Of a DNA stretch of 64,000 bases, positions 18,530 through 29,302 are shown one piece after another. The position numbers and the translations under genes were made by a program. Source of the DNA: Aurantibacillus circumpalustris (GTDB taxonomy: Bacteria > Bacteroidota > Bacteroidia > B-17B0 > Aurantibacillaceae); the NCBI RefSeq assembly GCF_029625215.1, contig NZ_CP121197.1, positions 4,402,001 through 4,466,000 of the forward strand, written 5' to 3'. The notes beneath the pieces were generated by a model. It saw only the letters and a list, made by a program, of their open reading frames with translations, did no database searches and was not told the DNA's origin. Numbering within the stretch: position 1 is the first letter of the stretch; each line of letters opens with the position of its first letter.

Positions 18530-20290
18530 ATGGGAAATTATATTTTTTTATTGCTGGTTTTAGCCTCCTTTTTTGGACTGGGTAAATTATTTGCAAAAGC
18601 AAACATTGAAACCTGGAAAGCCTGGGTTCCGATTTACAACTTTTATGTACTTGCCAAATTACTTGATAAACCTTGGTGGTGGTGCTTAATTATGATTGTG
18701 CCAGGTGTTAATATTTTAATGTACGGTGTATATGGTTTTAATGTAGCAAGAGCTTTTAACAAGCCTAGTAATCAAGATTTATTACTTGCGTCTGTTTTGC
18801 CTTACGTTTTTTTTGTGAAGACTGGATTTGATCCTACTGCAAAATTTGTAGGTCTAACAAAATTTAAAATTGAGCCGAGTAAATTAATTAAAAATTGGGT
18901 TGACCCAATAATTTTCGCTGTAATTGCCGCTTCCATAATTCGTGGATATTTTATTGAGGCTTTTACTATCCCAACTTCTTCTTTAGAAAAATCACTGATG
19001 GTTGGTGACTTTCTATTTGTAAATAAATTCGCTTACGGTCCTAAAATTCCGCAAACTCCGTTATCGTTTCCATTTGCGCATCATACTTTACCGATGAGTG
19101 AAACTAAAAAATCTTATTTGGAGTGGATTAAACTTCCTTATTTCAGATTGCCAGGATTTGGTTCCGTAAAAAACAATCAGATAGTAGTATTTAATTATCC
19201 TGATGGAGATACAGTAGCTCTAGGGTTTCAGGACATGAGTTATTATCAGCTGGCTCGTTACATTGGATATGATAATATAAATAATCCAAATTTTGCTCCT
19301 GATCAGGGAAATCCTGGGCGAAAAATCGGTAAGATTGTCGCAAGACCAGTTGACAAACGTGATCACTATGTAAAGCGTTGTGTTGGTATTGCTGGTGATA
19401 ATTTCGAAGTAAGAGACGGTCAGGTTTTTATTAATGGAACGATGCAGGCAATGCCTGAGAAAGCGCAACATTTTTATTATGTTAAAACTTACGGGCATCT
19501 TTTTTCAGAACCAGGTTACAATCCTCAAACAGGTTCTCAGGAATCTATGCCTAGCGCAAGAATACTCGATCAACTCGATATTAATTATCCTGAAATGACT
19601 ATTATGGCAGAGTCAAAAGATTCTGCAGTATACCGTTTAAACATGACGGTTCAAACTGCTAAGGCTGTTCGTGAAATGCCTGGTGTTGTTTCTGTAAAAA
19701 TCATTAATGAGGCTAAAGGCGTTTACGCTCCAAGTGTTTTCCCTCACAATCCTTCTTATGGCTGGAACAATGATAATTTTGGTCCATTACTAATTCCTAA
19801 AGCCGGCTTAACGGTTCCTATTGATACACATAATGTTTGTCTTTATGAAAAAGTAATGAATACATACGATGACGGAATTCATCAGGTTACTAAGTCAGGA
19901 GCAAATGTTTTGTACGATGGAAACCCTATTAGCAGCTATACGTTTAAGCAAGATTATTATTTTATGATGGGTGATAACCGTCATAACAGTGCAGACAGTA
20001 GAAGCTGGGGATTGGTGCCCTACGATCACGTAGTTGGCTCACCATTTTTTGTTTGGTTTAGTATGAAATATGCTGAGAACAATCCAATCAGTGGCAAGTT
20101 TACCTTAAGTAGTTTCTTTAAAAACAGTAAAGATGGTAAGTTTCGTTGGGAACGCTTTTTATGTTATGTTAAAGACGGTACACTTCATTCTATTAAAATC
20201 CCGTTTATACTGAGTATAGTAGCGATTTGGGGCTTTAGTAAGTGGAATACTCGCCGCAAACTCAAATTAGAAAAAGAATCAAAAAAATAA
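18530..20290 (+). CDS. lepB: Signal peptidase I, catalytically complete
   Basis: This enzyme removes signal peptides from exported proteins. The 586-residue product is longer than the E. coli form. An N-terminal segment with membrane helices (residues 1-100, DUF5684-like) precedes the anchor helix and the S26 domain. The catalytic Ser151 is in [10 protein letters not shown] and the general base Lys282 in [12 protein letters not shown]; box E is [17 protein letters not shown] large insertion in the protease domain and a C-terminal membrane helix are seen in Bacteroidota forms. It overlaps the next gene, a dead paralog, by 49 bases. Confidence 0.93.
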   Translation: MGNYIFLLLVLASFFGLGKLFAKANIETWKAWVPIYNFYVLAKLLDKPWWWCLIMIVPGVNILMYGVYGFNVARAFNKPSNQDLLLASVLPYVFFVKTGFDPTAKFVGLTKFKIEPSKLIKNWVDPIIFAVIAASIIRGYFIEAFTIPTSSLEKSLMVGDFLFVNKFAYGPKIPQTPLSFPFAHHTLPMSETKKSYLEWIKLPYFRLPGFGSVKNNQIVVFNYPDGDTVALGFQDMSYYQLARYIGYDNINNPNFAPDQGNPGRKIGKIVARPVDKRDHYVKRCVGIAGDNFEVRDGQVFINGTMQAMPEKAQHFYYVKTYGHLFSEPGYNPQTGSQESMPSARILDQLDINYPEMTIMAESKDSAVYRLNMTVQTAKAVREMPGVVSVKIINEAKGVYAPSVFPHNPSYGWNNDNFGPLLIPKAGLTVPIDTHNVCLYEKVMNTYDDGIHQVTKSGANVLYDGNPISSYTFKQDYYFMMGDNRHNSADSRSWGLVPYDHVVGSPFFVWFSMKYAENNPISGKFTLSSFFKNSKDGKFRWERFLCYVKDGTLHSIKIPFILSIVAIWGFSKWNTRRKLKLEKESKK

Positions 20291-21168
20291 AACATATTTT
20301 TGGTTTTGTAGTTAAAATCAAGTGGTTTGTTAGCGCATTAATTGCTCTGAGTGCGTTTTACTTACTTAAAAGATTTGCTTTTGATATTGTAAAAGTAAAC
20401 AACCTTCAAATGGCCACTACTTATCACTTTGGCGATGCTGTGTTAATAAACAAAATTTCCAATGACTTTACTGAAGGTGATATAATATACATTGAGTATC
20501 CAGTAGAAGACACCTTACTTACAAAATCATTTTTTTTTCAGCGTATTGCTGCTTTACCAGGAGACAGTTTCGAGATTTCGAATAAACAGATCTTTAGAAA
20601 CGGCGTAGCTGTATCTGATACAAGCACTGTAAAACATAACTTTTTTATTCAACCTAAAGAAAAAAAAGAACAAACAGTTTTTAAACTTCGCTACAATTTA
20701 ACTGAAGGCGGTCAGGTCTCCGACGAGTATGATTACTGTTATTCGCTTACCGGGGAAGAATTTGAGATGCTGAAAAATGATTCTCTCATAAAAACCGTAG
20801 CACTTAAAACGGAGAAAAAAAACAGCTATGATGAAACTTGTTTCCCAAGTAATGAAAATTACAGGTGGAATATGGATCATTACGGTAAAATTTACATTCC
20901 GAAAATTAACGACACTTTACGGTTAGATAGTATCAATATCAACTTGTATACTGATTTAATTTCACATCATGAAAAAAATCATCTAGAAACAAAGCAAGAT
21001 AGTATTTTGATAAATGGTGTTTTAACAAACTACTATGTAGTGAAAAAAAATTATTATTTTGTTTTGGGTGATAACCGTGATAACGCCAACGATTCGCGTT
21101 CATGGGGCTTTTTACCTGAGAACTTAATTCAAGGAAAGGCCATTGCTATTTTAAAAAGATTTGAATGA
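20242..21168 (+). CDS. Signal peptidase I paralog lacking the Ser/Lys dyad
   Basis: The 308-residue protein aligns with the upstream LepB along its length: N-terminal anchor helix, [11 protein letters not shown], the RIAALPGD box and an intact box E ([18 protein letters not shown]). The two catalytic residues are replaced: Gln56 (LQM) stands where the Ser of the S-M/L motif should be, and Gln100 ([12 protein letters not shown]) where the Lys should be. The fold is kept but peptidase activity is not expected. The start is a GTG inside lepB; no ATG or TTG occurs in frame before the anchor helix. It overlaps wbqC-like by four bases, so the three genes appear coupled. Confidence 0.85.
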   Translation: MEYSPQTQIRKRIKKIKHIFGFVVKIKWFVSALIALSAFYLLKRFAFDIVKVNNLQMATTYHFGDAVLINKISNDFTEGDIIYIEYPVEDTLLTKSFFFQRIAALPGDSFEISNKQIFRNGVAVSDTSTVKHNFFIQPKEKKEQTVFKLRYNLTEGGQVSDEYDYCYSLTGEEFEMLKNDSLIKTVALKTEKKNSYDETCFPSNENYRWNMDHYGKIYIPKINDTLRLDSININLYTDLISHHEKNHLETKQDSILINGVLTNYYVVKKNYYFVLGDNRDNANDSRSWGFLPENLIQGKAIAILKRFE

Positions 21169-21803
21169 AAAGTATTTTAAGTTGCGCATACTGGCCTAAT
21201 CTTCACTATTTCTATTATCTTTTAAACTCGGAAGCAATCCTAATAGAACAATTCGAAAATTACCAGAGGCAGAGCTTCAGAAACAGAACTAGTATTCTTT
21301 CCGCTAATGGTTTGCTGAGCTTATCAATTCCCGCACTTAAACAAGGTACTAAAGAATTGACGAAAGATGTAGAAATATCTTATGCAGAACAATGGCAAAC
21401 AAAACATTGGCGCGCCATTACAAGTGCCTACAAAAATTCTCCTTATTTCGAACATTTTGAAAGTGAAATTGAACCGCTTTATTCTAAAAAATTCCAAAGC
21501 CTTTTAGAATATAATCTTCTTCAAATCGAAACAATTTTTAAAATTTTAAAGCTTAAAAAAAACATTTCTCTCACAACCTTATATAATAAAGAGATTATTG
21601 ATTGCGAAGATCTTCGAGAAAAGATTCATCCTAAATTGGATTTTAAAACGGATGATAATGTTCGGTCTGCTCTAAACAAAAACTACTATCAAACCTTTGA
21701 AAGCAAATTTAGTTTTGTACCGAACCTTAGTATTTTGGATTTGATTTTTAATGAAGGTTTAGGGGCGCTGGATTATTTGATGGAACGGAGACAGTTGCAG
21801 TAA
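21165..21803 (+). CDS. WbqC family protein
   Basis: The 212-residue protein opens with [17 protein letters not shown] and contains [20 protein letters not shown], matching the WbqC-like family (PF08889). Members occur in polysaccharide clusters and as standalone genes in Bacteroidota; the reaction is not settled. There is no signal peptide. Its ATG overlaps the stop of the dead signal peptidase gene (ATGA at 21165-21168). Confidence 0.85.
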   Translation: MKSILSCAYWPNLHYFYYLLNSEAILIEQFENYQRQSFRNRTSILSANGLLSLSIPALKQGTKELTKDVEISYAEQWQTKHWRAITSAYKNSPYFEHFESEIEPLYSKKFQSLLEYNLLQIETIFKILKLKKNISLTTLYNKEIIDCEDLREKIHPKLDFKTDDNVRSALNKNYYQTFESKFSFVPNLSILDLIFNEGLGALDYLMERRQLQ

Positions 21804-21882
21804 GCAGTAAAAAGTGGGTAGTAGACTTTGTGTATCAGCTGCGAGCCGTTTTCAACAAACAGGATAAACTTAAAAGGGGGTT

Positions 21883-23568
21883 TTACTTCTTCAAAACATA
21901 TTCCAAGAAAGCTCTGTTACCAACTTTATCTATGACTTCTAATTTAAAATTAAGTAAGCCCATTGGGGTATCGTAATCAAAATAATAGGTTAAAAGATCA
22001 GTTTTAGCATCGTATTCGGCAAGTACCCATTCGTTATTCAACCAAAGGTTATATTTACCAATTCCACTCATTTCATCTTTGATTGAGAATGAAAAAGCAT
22101 CTAATTGCCAGGCTTCTTTTAATTGATGTTCAGAATGATCTATTTTTATTTTTGGTGGAATAGTGTCTATCCGTAATTGAAATTTACCGAAGCTTTTAAC
22201 CTGATAAAAAACCGAATCGTTTCTTGCTAAAGATATTGCATTTGATGAACCATCTAAAATGAGTTTGTCACCAAACCCTGCATATTTTTCGGGCACTTTA
22301 AACCCCAGAGTTACCATTTGTTTCAAGTTAAGATCAGGAAAAATACTTAGTTTTCCGTTATCATTAAGCGTATTACTAATCACAATATTTTTAGAATAGA
22401 AAAAAGTTTTTTCAGGGATATAGGTGTATAGATTATCTGTAAAACTCACAAAAGGGCTTGAGCAATTTACATACAAATTACTTTTTTCTTCTGGTATAAC
22501 GTACTCATCTATCCTTTTTGTTTTCAAATAAAACTCCAAAGGACTAGCATTTCCAGACTCATCAGTAAATACTAGTTTTATTTTTTGAAACTCGCTTTCC
22601 TTTAAATTGATTCGTCCCTTATCATAACACGTGCCAAAAAGACCTAAGGGATAAATTGTTGGTAAAAAACACTTTTGATATTTTTGTTTACCAATAGTTT
22701 CGCTGAATTCGTTTATGTAACGGGAGTCGTCGAAAGAAATATTGTTGAGTTTGTGTTCATATATTAAATTATTATTCAAATACATTTGTGCTGAATAAAT
22801 ATTGTTAGGATTACCATTATAATAACATCGGTCGAGACCAGAAAATGCTATTCCTATTATTGAATAATTCAGAGTTATATGATCGCCATCAAGGATTAGT
22901 GTATCACCCCTACCCTTTTTAATTTTTTTTGTAGTAATTAATTTTGGAGAAGTAGTATCAGATAAATTGTAAAAAGCAATTGAATTAAGCTCTGGAGAAG
23001 TATGATCATTTATTTTATAAAAGCTTAGCGGGTTCAACGGCATCTCACTGAGTTCGTCACGAATCTCAAAATGCAAATGTGGCCCTGTTGAGCTTCCGGT
23101 ATTTCCCGAAAGTCCAATAATTTCATTTCTTCTAACATATGCTGTTCGTGGCTTAAGCATGAAATCAATCTCATAATTCTGGCTAGTATATTGATTTTCT
23201 TTTGCCAGGTTAGCTACTTTAAGACTGTATGCATTTAAATGCGCGTAAAGACTAACCTTACCATTAGGGTGCGTAATGTAAACACTTTTACCATAACCGT
23301 AGGGACTAATTCGTATTCTTGATATGTAACCTTCCTCGATACAATAAATCGGCAAATTAATTTTACCATTTGTAGAAAAATCGATACCTGCATGAAAATG
23401 ATTTGGTCGTAATTCACCATAGTTACCAGTGATAATAAAAGGGGAGTCTATCGGCCAAATAAAATTCAATTTTTCTTGCGCTAAAATATCTTTTGAAAAA
23501 AACAAAAGACCCAAAAAAAGAACGGATTTAATGAACCTATATTTTAAATACTGTTTTTGCAACGTCAC
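21883..23568 (-). CDS. M23 family metallopeptidase (LytM-type)
   Basis: The 561-residue exported protein has a signal peptide (about 30 residues, ending ILAQ) and an M23 domain near its N-terminus: FHAGIDFS gives the HxxxD zinc ligands and GPHLHFEIRDE the HxH. Such domains cut peptidoglycan cross-links or act as scaffolds; here the ligands are intact, so activity is possible. The remaining 350 residues are beta-rich, Ig-like, without other motifs. It is the last gene of a four-gene minus-strand run and begins seven bases after the O-antigen ligase-like gene. Confidence 0.88.
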   Translation of the reverse strand: MTLQKQYLKYRFIKSVLFLGLLFFSKDILAQEKLNFIWPIDSPFIITGNYGELRPNHFHAGIDFSTNGKINLPIYCIEEGYISRIRISPYGYGKSVYITHPNGKVSLYAHLNAYSLKVANLAKENQYTSQNYEIDFMLKPRTAYVRRNEIIGLSGNTGSSTGPHLHFEIRDELSEMPLNPLSFYKINDHTSPELNSIAFYNLSDTTSPKLITTKKIKKGRGDTLILDGDHITLNYSIIGIAFSGLDRCYYNGNPNNIYSAQMYLNNNLIYEHKLNNISFDDSRYINEFSETIGKQKYQKCFLPTIYPLGLFGTCYDKGRINLKESEFQKIKLVFTDESGNASPLEFYLKTKRIDEYVIPEEKSNLYVNCSSPFVSFTDNLYTYIPEKTFFYSKNIVISNTLNDNGKLSIFPDLNLKQMVTLGFKVPEKYAGFGDKLILDGSSNAISLARNDSVFYQVKSFGKFQLRIDTIPPKIKIDHSEHQLKEAWQLDAFSFSIKDEMSGIGKYNLWLNNEWVLAEYDAKTDLLTYYFDYDTPMGLLNFKLEVIDKVGNRAFLEYVLKK

Positions 23569-23575
23569 TTAAATT

Positions 23576-24832
23576 TTAAGATGTTGTATCATCATTTGTT
23601 TTATAACTAGCGTCCTTTCTTAATTCGTTTTCAGTGATTTTATCAAAAAAACAAGCAAAAAAAGCAAAGAATAGAACCCCTGCGGAGGTTTGTAGCATAC
23701 TTTCCACCATAAAGTTTAAAATGATAAGCAAGCAAAATATGGCCGAAAGAAAATTTTTATTTTTTATTGCTCTACCTAAAGAACCAAATGTCATGGCAAT
23801 TAAGAGGAGAAAGCCAATAAGTCCTATACCAATAAAAGTCTGAAAAAACTGGTTATGCGCATTAAATTTATGTTCGTAAGCTCCTGTTAAACCATTTCGT
23901 TCGTATGCTTCATACAGTTTATCGTTAGCATCACCAACATTTGTTCCGAAAATAAAGTTACTTTTAATGATCGTAATTGCTTCTCCCCATACTAATAAAC
24001 GCACCGCAGTACTTTCTGAAGACGTTTTATCAATTTTTTCCAATGAAACTTTACTTAAGGAATTGAAGCGATTGAAAGATTCTGGAAATATCTTTACTAG
24101 AACTACAAAGAGAAAAATAATGGTACCACAGAAAATCAGGATATTTTTCAGACTAAGCCTTTCTTTATATTTATAAGCCAAAAGCAATGGCATGCTGATA
24201 AAAAAACTCAGCATTCCAAGTTTCGAAGAGCATAAAAAAATAGTAGTTACGAATATTGCTATAAAAAAATACGAACTATAAATCACAGTTTTTTGAGTCT
24301 TAAACCAATCATTGTAAAATAAAACAACAAAAATAATTGCCAAAACCAAATACATGGTGAAGTAAGATACGTGAATAAAATAAGAAAAGAGCGTGTAAAA
24401 AAAATACTCTGGTTGGCCGTCCGCAGCAAAAAGAAAAGCACGAAATATTAAATAGAGGGAAGCAAAAAAGCAACCCGAAACAAATGAAATAACGCAGCGT
24501 TTTAAAATTTCAACTGGCCACTCAAAGCAAAAGAATAAGTAAGGAAAAAAGAAGAAAGTTAATTTTACCTCAACGCTAAACCCTGCCTCTGCTTTATTTG
24601 AAGAAATGAGTGCGCTAATAACGGTTAGAAAAAAGAAAAGGTAAAATAGTATGAGTTTAGGGTTTGAAAATCCCCTTTTTAATTGAGAAACATTAAGATT
24701 AAAAAAGGAAGCTATAATCCAAAAAACCACCAGAGCCCCCAACACAATGGAACCAAATGGTAAACAGAAACAAAACAAAACAGGAAAGAAATAAAAAAAA
24801 TTTTGCTTTAACGTCATATGTATTTCACCCAA
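23576..24832 (-). CDS. O-antigen ligase/Wzy-like membrane protein
   Basis: The 418-residue protein has about eleven membrane helices and a periplasmic loop with EHKFNAHNQFFQTFIGIGL, the hallmark of the O-antigen ligase family (PF04932). It joins or polymerises glycan chains on the periplasmic side of the inner membrane. The neighbours, a GT4 glycosyltransferase upstream and an M23 peptidase downstream, fit envelope glycan assembly. Ligase and polymerase cannot be told apart from the sequence. Confidence 0.85.
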   Translation of the reverse strand: MGEIHMTLKQNFFYFFPVLFCFCLPFGSIVLGALVVFWIIASFFNLNVSQLKRGFSNPKLILFYLFFFLTVISALISSNKAEAGFSVEVKLTFFFFPYLFFCFEWPVEILKRCVISFVSGCFFASLYLIFRAFLFAADGQPEYFFYTLFSYFIHVSYFTMYLVLAIIFVVLFYNDWFKTQKTVIYSSYFFIAIFVTTIFLCSSKLGMLSFFISMPLLLAYKYKERLSLKNILIFCGTIIFLFVVLVKIFPESFNRFNSLSKVSLEKIDKTSSESTAVRLLVWGEAITIIKSNFIFGTNVGDANDKLYEAYERNGLTGAYEHKFNAHNQFFQTFIGIGLIGFLLLIAMTFGSLGRAIKNKNFLSAIFCLLIILNFMVESMLQTSAGVLFFAFFACFFDKITENELRKDASYKTNDDTTS

Positions 24833-24862
24833 TTAAGCTTCAAAGATAGAACTTTGAAGAGA

Positions 24863-26089
24863 TTATAAATTGATTAATTGCCGATAAAATTTTTCTGCAA
24901 TTATCTCCCTATTAAAATGTTGATTTACAAAACTTCTTCCATTTTCACCTAAACATTTTGAGAGTTCCCTATCTGAAACTAAAGTTGAAATTGTTTTTAC
25001 CAATTCTGAAACATTTTCTGGTTCAAAATACAAACCACAATTTCCTTGCTTAACAAATAAATCTCTGGCCTCACCATCTACACCCAGTAAAACAGGAATT
25101 TTCATAGAAAGATTTTCAAACAACTTAGAAGGAATGGCGCCAAGAAAAAGATCTAATTTTCGCAATGGCACTATGGCTGCATTTATACCTTTTAAGACAG
25201 AAGGCATTTCTTTTTTTGTAACAGGTTCTAAAAAAGTAACATTTATAAGCTGAAGTTTTTCTTTTAAGGCTAGTAATTTTGTCTTTTCCGGACCACTTCC
25301 CATGAGAACAAATTTTACACTTGTATGCGCTTTAAATTCTTTTGCAGCTTTTAAAATTACTTCTAACCCTTGTGCAATTCCAATGATACCGGCATATAGA
25401 AAAATAAAATCTGCTTCAGAAAAGTTATTTTTTTGTCGCCAATTTGAATTTATAACCTGATCTGGATCATAATAATTGAGGTCTACTCCGTTGGGAAGCC
25501 AGTATGTTTTTACTGCGGGAAAACGCTGTTGAATATTTGAACAAATTCCTTGTGTTTGTCCTGTAACCAAAACGGATCGTTCGTATAGCCTCTTTTCCAA
25601 ATTGTAGGCTAACTTCAAAAGACATTTATTATTAACCACGCCCAATTTCTCTGCACTTTCGGGCCATAAATCGCTTACATTAAAAATAAGCTTGGCTCTT
25701 TTTCTTTTTGCCAGAAACATGGCGCTGTAACCAAGAAATAAAGGAGGTGATTCACACAAAAGAAAATCGAAATTATCAAGTTTAGAATTTCCAATTCTAG
25801 CACTTGAATACACAAAAGAAAAATAGTTTCTTAAGCGTTTAAAAATGGATTTACTTTTAGAAACATAGATAGAAGAACGATGAACCTTTAATCCCTCGAC
25901 TTCTTCATAAACATATTTTTTATCCTTATACCGCTCATAAATTTCCATCTGTGGGTAGTTTGGCATTGCAGTTAGAACTGTAATATCTACTCCCGACTTA
26001 TAAAGTCTTACTGCTAACTCAAACAACCTGTTTTGAGGAGCGCCCACTTCTGGTGGAAAATATTGCGTTAAGATTAAAAGCTTCAACAT
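24863..26089 (-). CDS. Glycosyltransferase family 4 (WbuB-like)
   Basis: The 408-residue GT-B enzyme starts with LTQYFPPEVGAPQNRLFELA, a typical WbuB/CapM-like opening, and has the C-terminal UDP-sugar part with FLYAGIIGIAQGLEVIL, VLMGSGPEK and SKLFENLSMKIPVLL. It should transfer a sugar from a nucleotide donor onto a lipid-linked glycan in the cytoplasm. It lies 30 bases before the O-antigen ligase-like gene and 61 bases after the GH3 gene. Donor and acceptor are not known. Confidence 0.9.
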   Translation of the reverse strand: MLKLLILTQYFPPEVGAPQNRLFELAVRLYKSGVDITVLTAMPNYPQMEIYERYKDKKYVYEEVEGLKVHRSSIYVSKSKSIFKRLRNYFSFVYSSARIGNSKLDNFDFLLCESPPLFLGYSAMFLAKRKRAKLIFNVSDLWPESAEKLGVVNNKCLLKLAYNLEKRLYERSVLVTGQTQGICSNIQQRFPAVKTYWLPNGVDLNYYDPDQVINSNWRQKNNFSEADFIFLYAGIIGIAQGLEVILKAAKEFKAHTSVKFVLMGSGPEKTKLLALKEKLQLINVTFLEPVTKKEMPSVLKGINAAIVPLRKLDLFLGAIPSKLFENLSMKIPVLLGVDGEARDLFVKQGNCGLYFEPENVSELVKTISTLVSDRELSKCLGENGRSFVNQHFNREIIAEKFYRQLINL

Positions 26090-26150
26090 TTCTAATTAAA
26101 AATACAAAAAACTAAATCATCCAAATTCACAATTGAATGATGACTTGCAG

Positions 26151-29078
26151 TTATTTTTTAAGTGCGTCGTAAAAAGCTTTGTGAATATTTCCGCGAATAC
26201 CCATTTTTGCTAGTTTATTTTCGTCAGCATTCGGATAAACGCGATTACTCAGAAAAACCACCACCAAATTATTTTTCGGATCGGCCCAAGCAAAAGTGCC
26301 TGTAAATCCACTATGTCCGTAACTGTCTAAACTACATTCCTGCACAACGGGACTATCCTTTTTTGTATCAGCCTCCGGTTTCTCAAAGCATAGTCCGCGG
26401 CGATTACCTGGACAAAATCTACAAGTAGTAAACTCTTTTACCACATTACTGTCTAAAACTCTAACGCCATTTAATTCTCCCTTATTTAAATACAATTGCA
26501 TGAGTTTTGCAACGTCTAATGCGTTTCCAAATAAACCTGCATGTCCGGCAACTCCACCCAATAGAGCGGCACCCGGATCATGTACATAGCCTTGAATAAT
26601 TTGTTTTCTAAATTTTTCATCGTTTTCTGTTGGAGCTATTTGCGTTTTAGAAAAATATTTTAGCGGCAAGTAGGTTAATCCAATACCAACTTTGGTATAG
26701 ATATCTGCAACGTATTCATTCAATTTTTTCTGACTTTGTTGTTCAATAATTTGCTGCATAAAATAATATCCTATGTCGCTATAAAGATACTTTCCAGGAT
26801 TTTGAACTTTTGATTTAATGACGCGATTATAAATAGAGTCGTTGAAGCCTTTGAACACATAGAGATTTTTCGCGACCTCAGTTGGATAATCTTCTGATTT
26901 TGTTTTAGAATAGACACCAGGTTTATAATCACCGTCTTTTTGAATTGTTCTCAAATAAAATGGAATCCATGCCTGCAAACCAGCTTGATGCGAAAGCACA
27001 TCTTCTATAATAATATTTTCTTTATCTGTGTCTTTCAAATACGGAAGATAACTTCCAAGTGTTTTTGTGTAATCAAAATTTCCTTCGCTTCTCAGTTTCA
27101 TAAGGGCTAATGAACTTGCTGCAATTTTTGTAAGACTTGCAAGATCATAAAGAGTTCCATTGTCAACCGCTTTGGAGTCCGGACTATAGGTAAACTTCCC
27201 AAAAGATTTTTGATAAATAATTTGTCCGTCTTTTAAAGCAACTATTTCACAACCTGGGTAGGCTTTTTCACGAATGCCTGACAAAGCTATACTATCAACT
27301 GCACCAAACTTCTTGTTCATGAAAATTTCCCGTCTAACATTTTCATTTTTAATACTAGACTCCATTACCAATCCTGTACCACTTTTAAAGTGATTTGTGC
27401 TTACAGGTAACTTTCCATTAACACGAATATTACCCATGATGGCGTTTGCTGAGGCTCTTAACAAAGAAGGTAAATATTCATAAGCAACCATTACTGCTTT
27501 AAAATTAGCGATAGAACTTATTTTATTTAGCAAATAAGGGTTCGTCATCATTACCAAAATAGTAGGTTTAATTTTGGAAATGGAATCGATTAGTTTCAAA
27601 GTTTGATCCCCTACCCCATAATTATTTTCCGCTTTTAAGGTTGCTTTATTGACTTGCAAAACAACAATGTCCGACTCTTTAATTCTTTCTAATGCTAGGG
27701 CTATAATTGAAGGTTTAGCGTCATGAGATAAACCCAGGTGTTCGACGTACGCATAATTTTTTAAAGTATTTCCAAGCGTATTTTGCTCTTCAACTCCTAT
27801 TGAGACTTCAAGAATTCTCAGACTGTCAGTACCCTTGAGAGGAAGAAAATTATTCGTATTTTTTAATAAGGTTATGGAAGCTTCGGCTAATTTATCATTC
27901 AAGTCATCACTTTGTTTTGTATTTAATTCTTTGGCAAGATTTCGGGTAACTATTTCCTGCGTATTATTTAGACCACACCAGTATTTTGCTTTCAATATTT
28001 TTTTGCAGCGCTCATCAATTTCTTCTTGCGTTATCTTACCGTCTTTAATTACCAATGCAATTTCATCCATTGCTTTTCCAACGTCACCACTGAATAACAA
28101 AACATCATTCCCAGCTAATAGAGCCTTTACGTCCACTTCACCTGGTACGTAGAATTTCGCAACGCCTTTCATGTTTAATGCGTCGGTGAAAATTAAACCT
28201 TTGTATGCCATTTTAGTTTTTAGGAGATCGTTCACCACGTTTGGCGATAAGGTAGAAGCAAGATCTTTTGTTGTATCTAAACTCGGAATATTAAGGTGCG
28301 CGACCATTACACTTGCTAAACCTTTGTCAAATAAATATTGAAAGGGATATAACTCTAATGTATCCAAACGCTCGCGACTGTGATTTATATATGGCAAGGT
28401 TTTATGAGAATCGCTGTCTGTGTCTCCATGTCCGGGAAAATGCTTACCATTCGCCATTACGTGTTCATCCTGTAATCCTTGCATGTACATGTATGCCTTT
28501 TGCGCTACATTGTATTTGTTCTCTCCAAAGCTTCTCATTCCAATAACCGGATTTAAAGGATTGTTATTTACATCTGCCACCGGAGCAAAATTCACATGAA
28601 TCCCCATACGCTTGCATTCACGGGCAATTTGGCGACCCATTTGATAAATTAATGAATCGTTTTGGATAGCACCTAAAGTCATTTGTTTTGGGTAGCGAGG
28701 CGTTGAATCCAAACGCATGGCTAATCCCCACTCTCCATCAATACTGTACAACAAAGGTGTTTTTGAAATACTTTGATAATAATTCGCCAACTTGCCCTGT
28801 CTTACCGGACCACCTTGCATCCAGATTAATCCACCAATTTTGTAATTGGTAATAAGATCTTTAATTTCTTTAGCGTGTTTGGCATCTTTGTTGCTATAGG
28901 CTGCAACCATAAACAATTGTGCTAGTCTCTCTTTAGGACTTAAAGAGTTAAAAACTGAATCCACCCATCTATTTTGAATGGCAATAAAATCAGGATCTGT
29001 CTTCTTTTTCGGTGGGTAATTAAAAGAAACCAGTGCAAAAAGCAGCAGCACAAACGTTGTTCTATAAAATCTCTTCAT
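26151..29078 (-). CDS. GH3 hexosaminidase/beta-lactamase-fold fusion protein
   Basis: The 975-residue exported protein joins two enzymes. Residues 35-370 form a GH3 domain of NagZ type: KHFPGHGDTDSDSH (212-225) holds the His/Asp dyad and Asp299 in IFTDALNMKG is the nucleophile. A GH3 C-domain follows (about 390-570). Residues 590-975 are a serine hydrolase of class C beta-lactamase fold with SLTK (Ser648, Lys651), YSDIGY and GHSGFTGT. The pairing is known in Bacteroidota and suggests cell-wall amino-sugar recycling outside the cytoplasm. The N-terminus is a signal peptide without a clear lipobox Cys. Confidence 0.9.
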   Translation of the reverse strand: MKRFYRTTFVLLLFALVSFNYPPKKKTDPDFIAIQNRWVDSVFNSLSPKERLAQLFMVAAYSNKDAKHAKEIKDLITNYKIGGLIWMQGGPVRQGKLANYYQSISKTPLLYSIDGEWGLAMRLDSTPRYPKQMTLGAIQNDSLIYQMGRQIARECKRMGIHVNFAPVADVNNNPLNPVIGMRSFGENKYNVAQKAYMYMQGLQDEHVMANGKHFPGHGDTDSDSHKTLPYINHSRERLDTLELYPFQYLFDKGLASVMVAHLNIPSLDTTKDLASTLSPNVVNDLLKTKMAYKGLIFTDALNMKGVAKFYVPGEVDVKALLAGNDVLLFSGDVGKAMDEIALVIKDGKITQEEIDERCKKILKAKYWCGLNNTQEIVTRNLAKELNTKQSDDLNDKLAEASITLLKNTNNFLPLKGTDSLRILEVSIGVEEQNTLGNTLKNYAYVEHLGLSHDAKPSIIALALERIKESDIVVLQVNKATLKAENNYGVGDQTLKLIDSISKIKPTILVMMTNPYLLNKISSIANFKAVMVAYEYLPSLLRASANAIMGNIRVNGKLPVSTNHFKSGTGLVMESSIKNENVRREIFMNKKFGAVDSIALSGIREKAYPGCEIVALKDGQIIYQKSFGKFTYSPDSKAVDNGTLYDLASLTKIAASSLALMKLRSEGNFDYTKTLGSYLPYLKDTDKENIIIEDVLSHQAGLQAWIPFYLRTIQKDGDYKPGVYSKTKSEDYPTEVAKNLYVFKGFNDSIYNRVIKSKVQNPGKYLYSDIGYYFMQQIIEQQSQKKLNEYVADIYTKVGIGLTYLPLKYFSKTQIAPTENDEKFRKQIIQGYVHDPGAALLGGVAGHAGLFGNALDVAKLMQLYLNKGELNGVRVLDSNVVKEFTTCRFCPGNRRGLCFEKPEADTKKDSPVVQECSLDSYGHSGFTGTFAWADPKNNLVVVFLSNRVYPNADENKLAKMGIRGNIHKAFYDALKK

Positions 29079-29278
29079 CTGTATAAAGTTAGGGCTAATA
29101 AAAAGTCTGAATAGTGCGACAGTACTAATGTTTTTAACAAAGAGGTATTGATTTGTTTTTTTTAACGTAATAGAAAAAAGAGGGGTGATTTAGACTGGGC
29201 TGCAACTGAAACCATTTTATGTTCATATAAAATGTAAACTCAAAAGGAAATTTTCTTCTCCACTTTATGACTTTCTGT

Positions 29279-29286
29279 TATATTTG
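29279..29286 (+). promoter_or_regulatory. -7 box of psd (TATATTTG)
   Basis: TATATTTG matches TAnnTTTG and ends 16 bases before the ATG at 29303. Confidence 0.55.
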
Positions 29287-29302
29287 AGCAAATTATTTGC
29301 AT

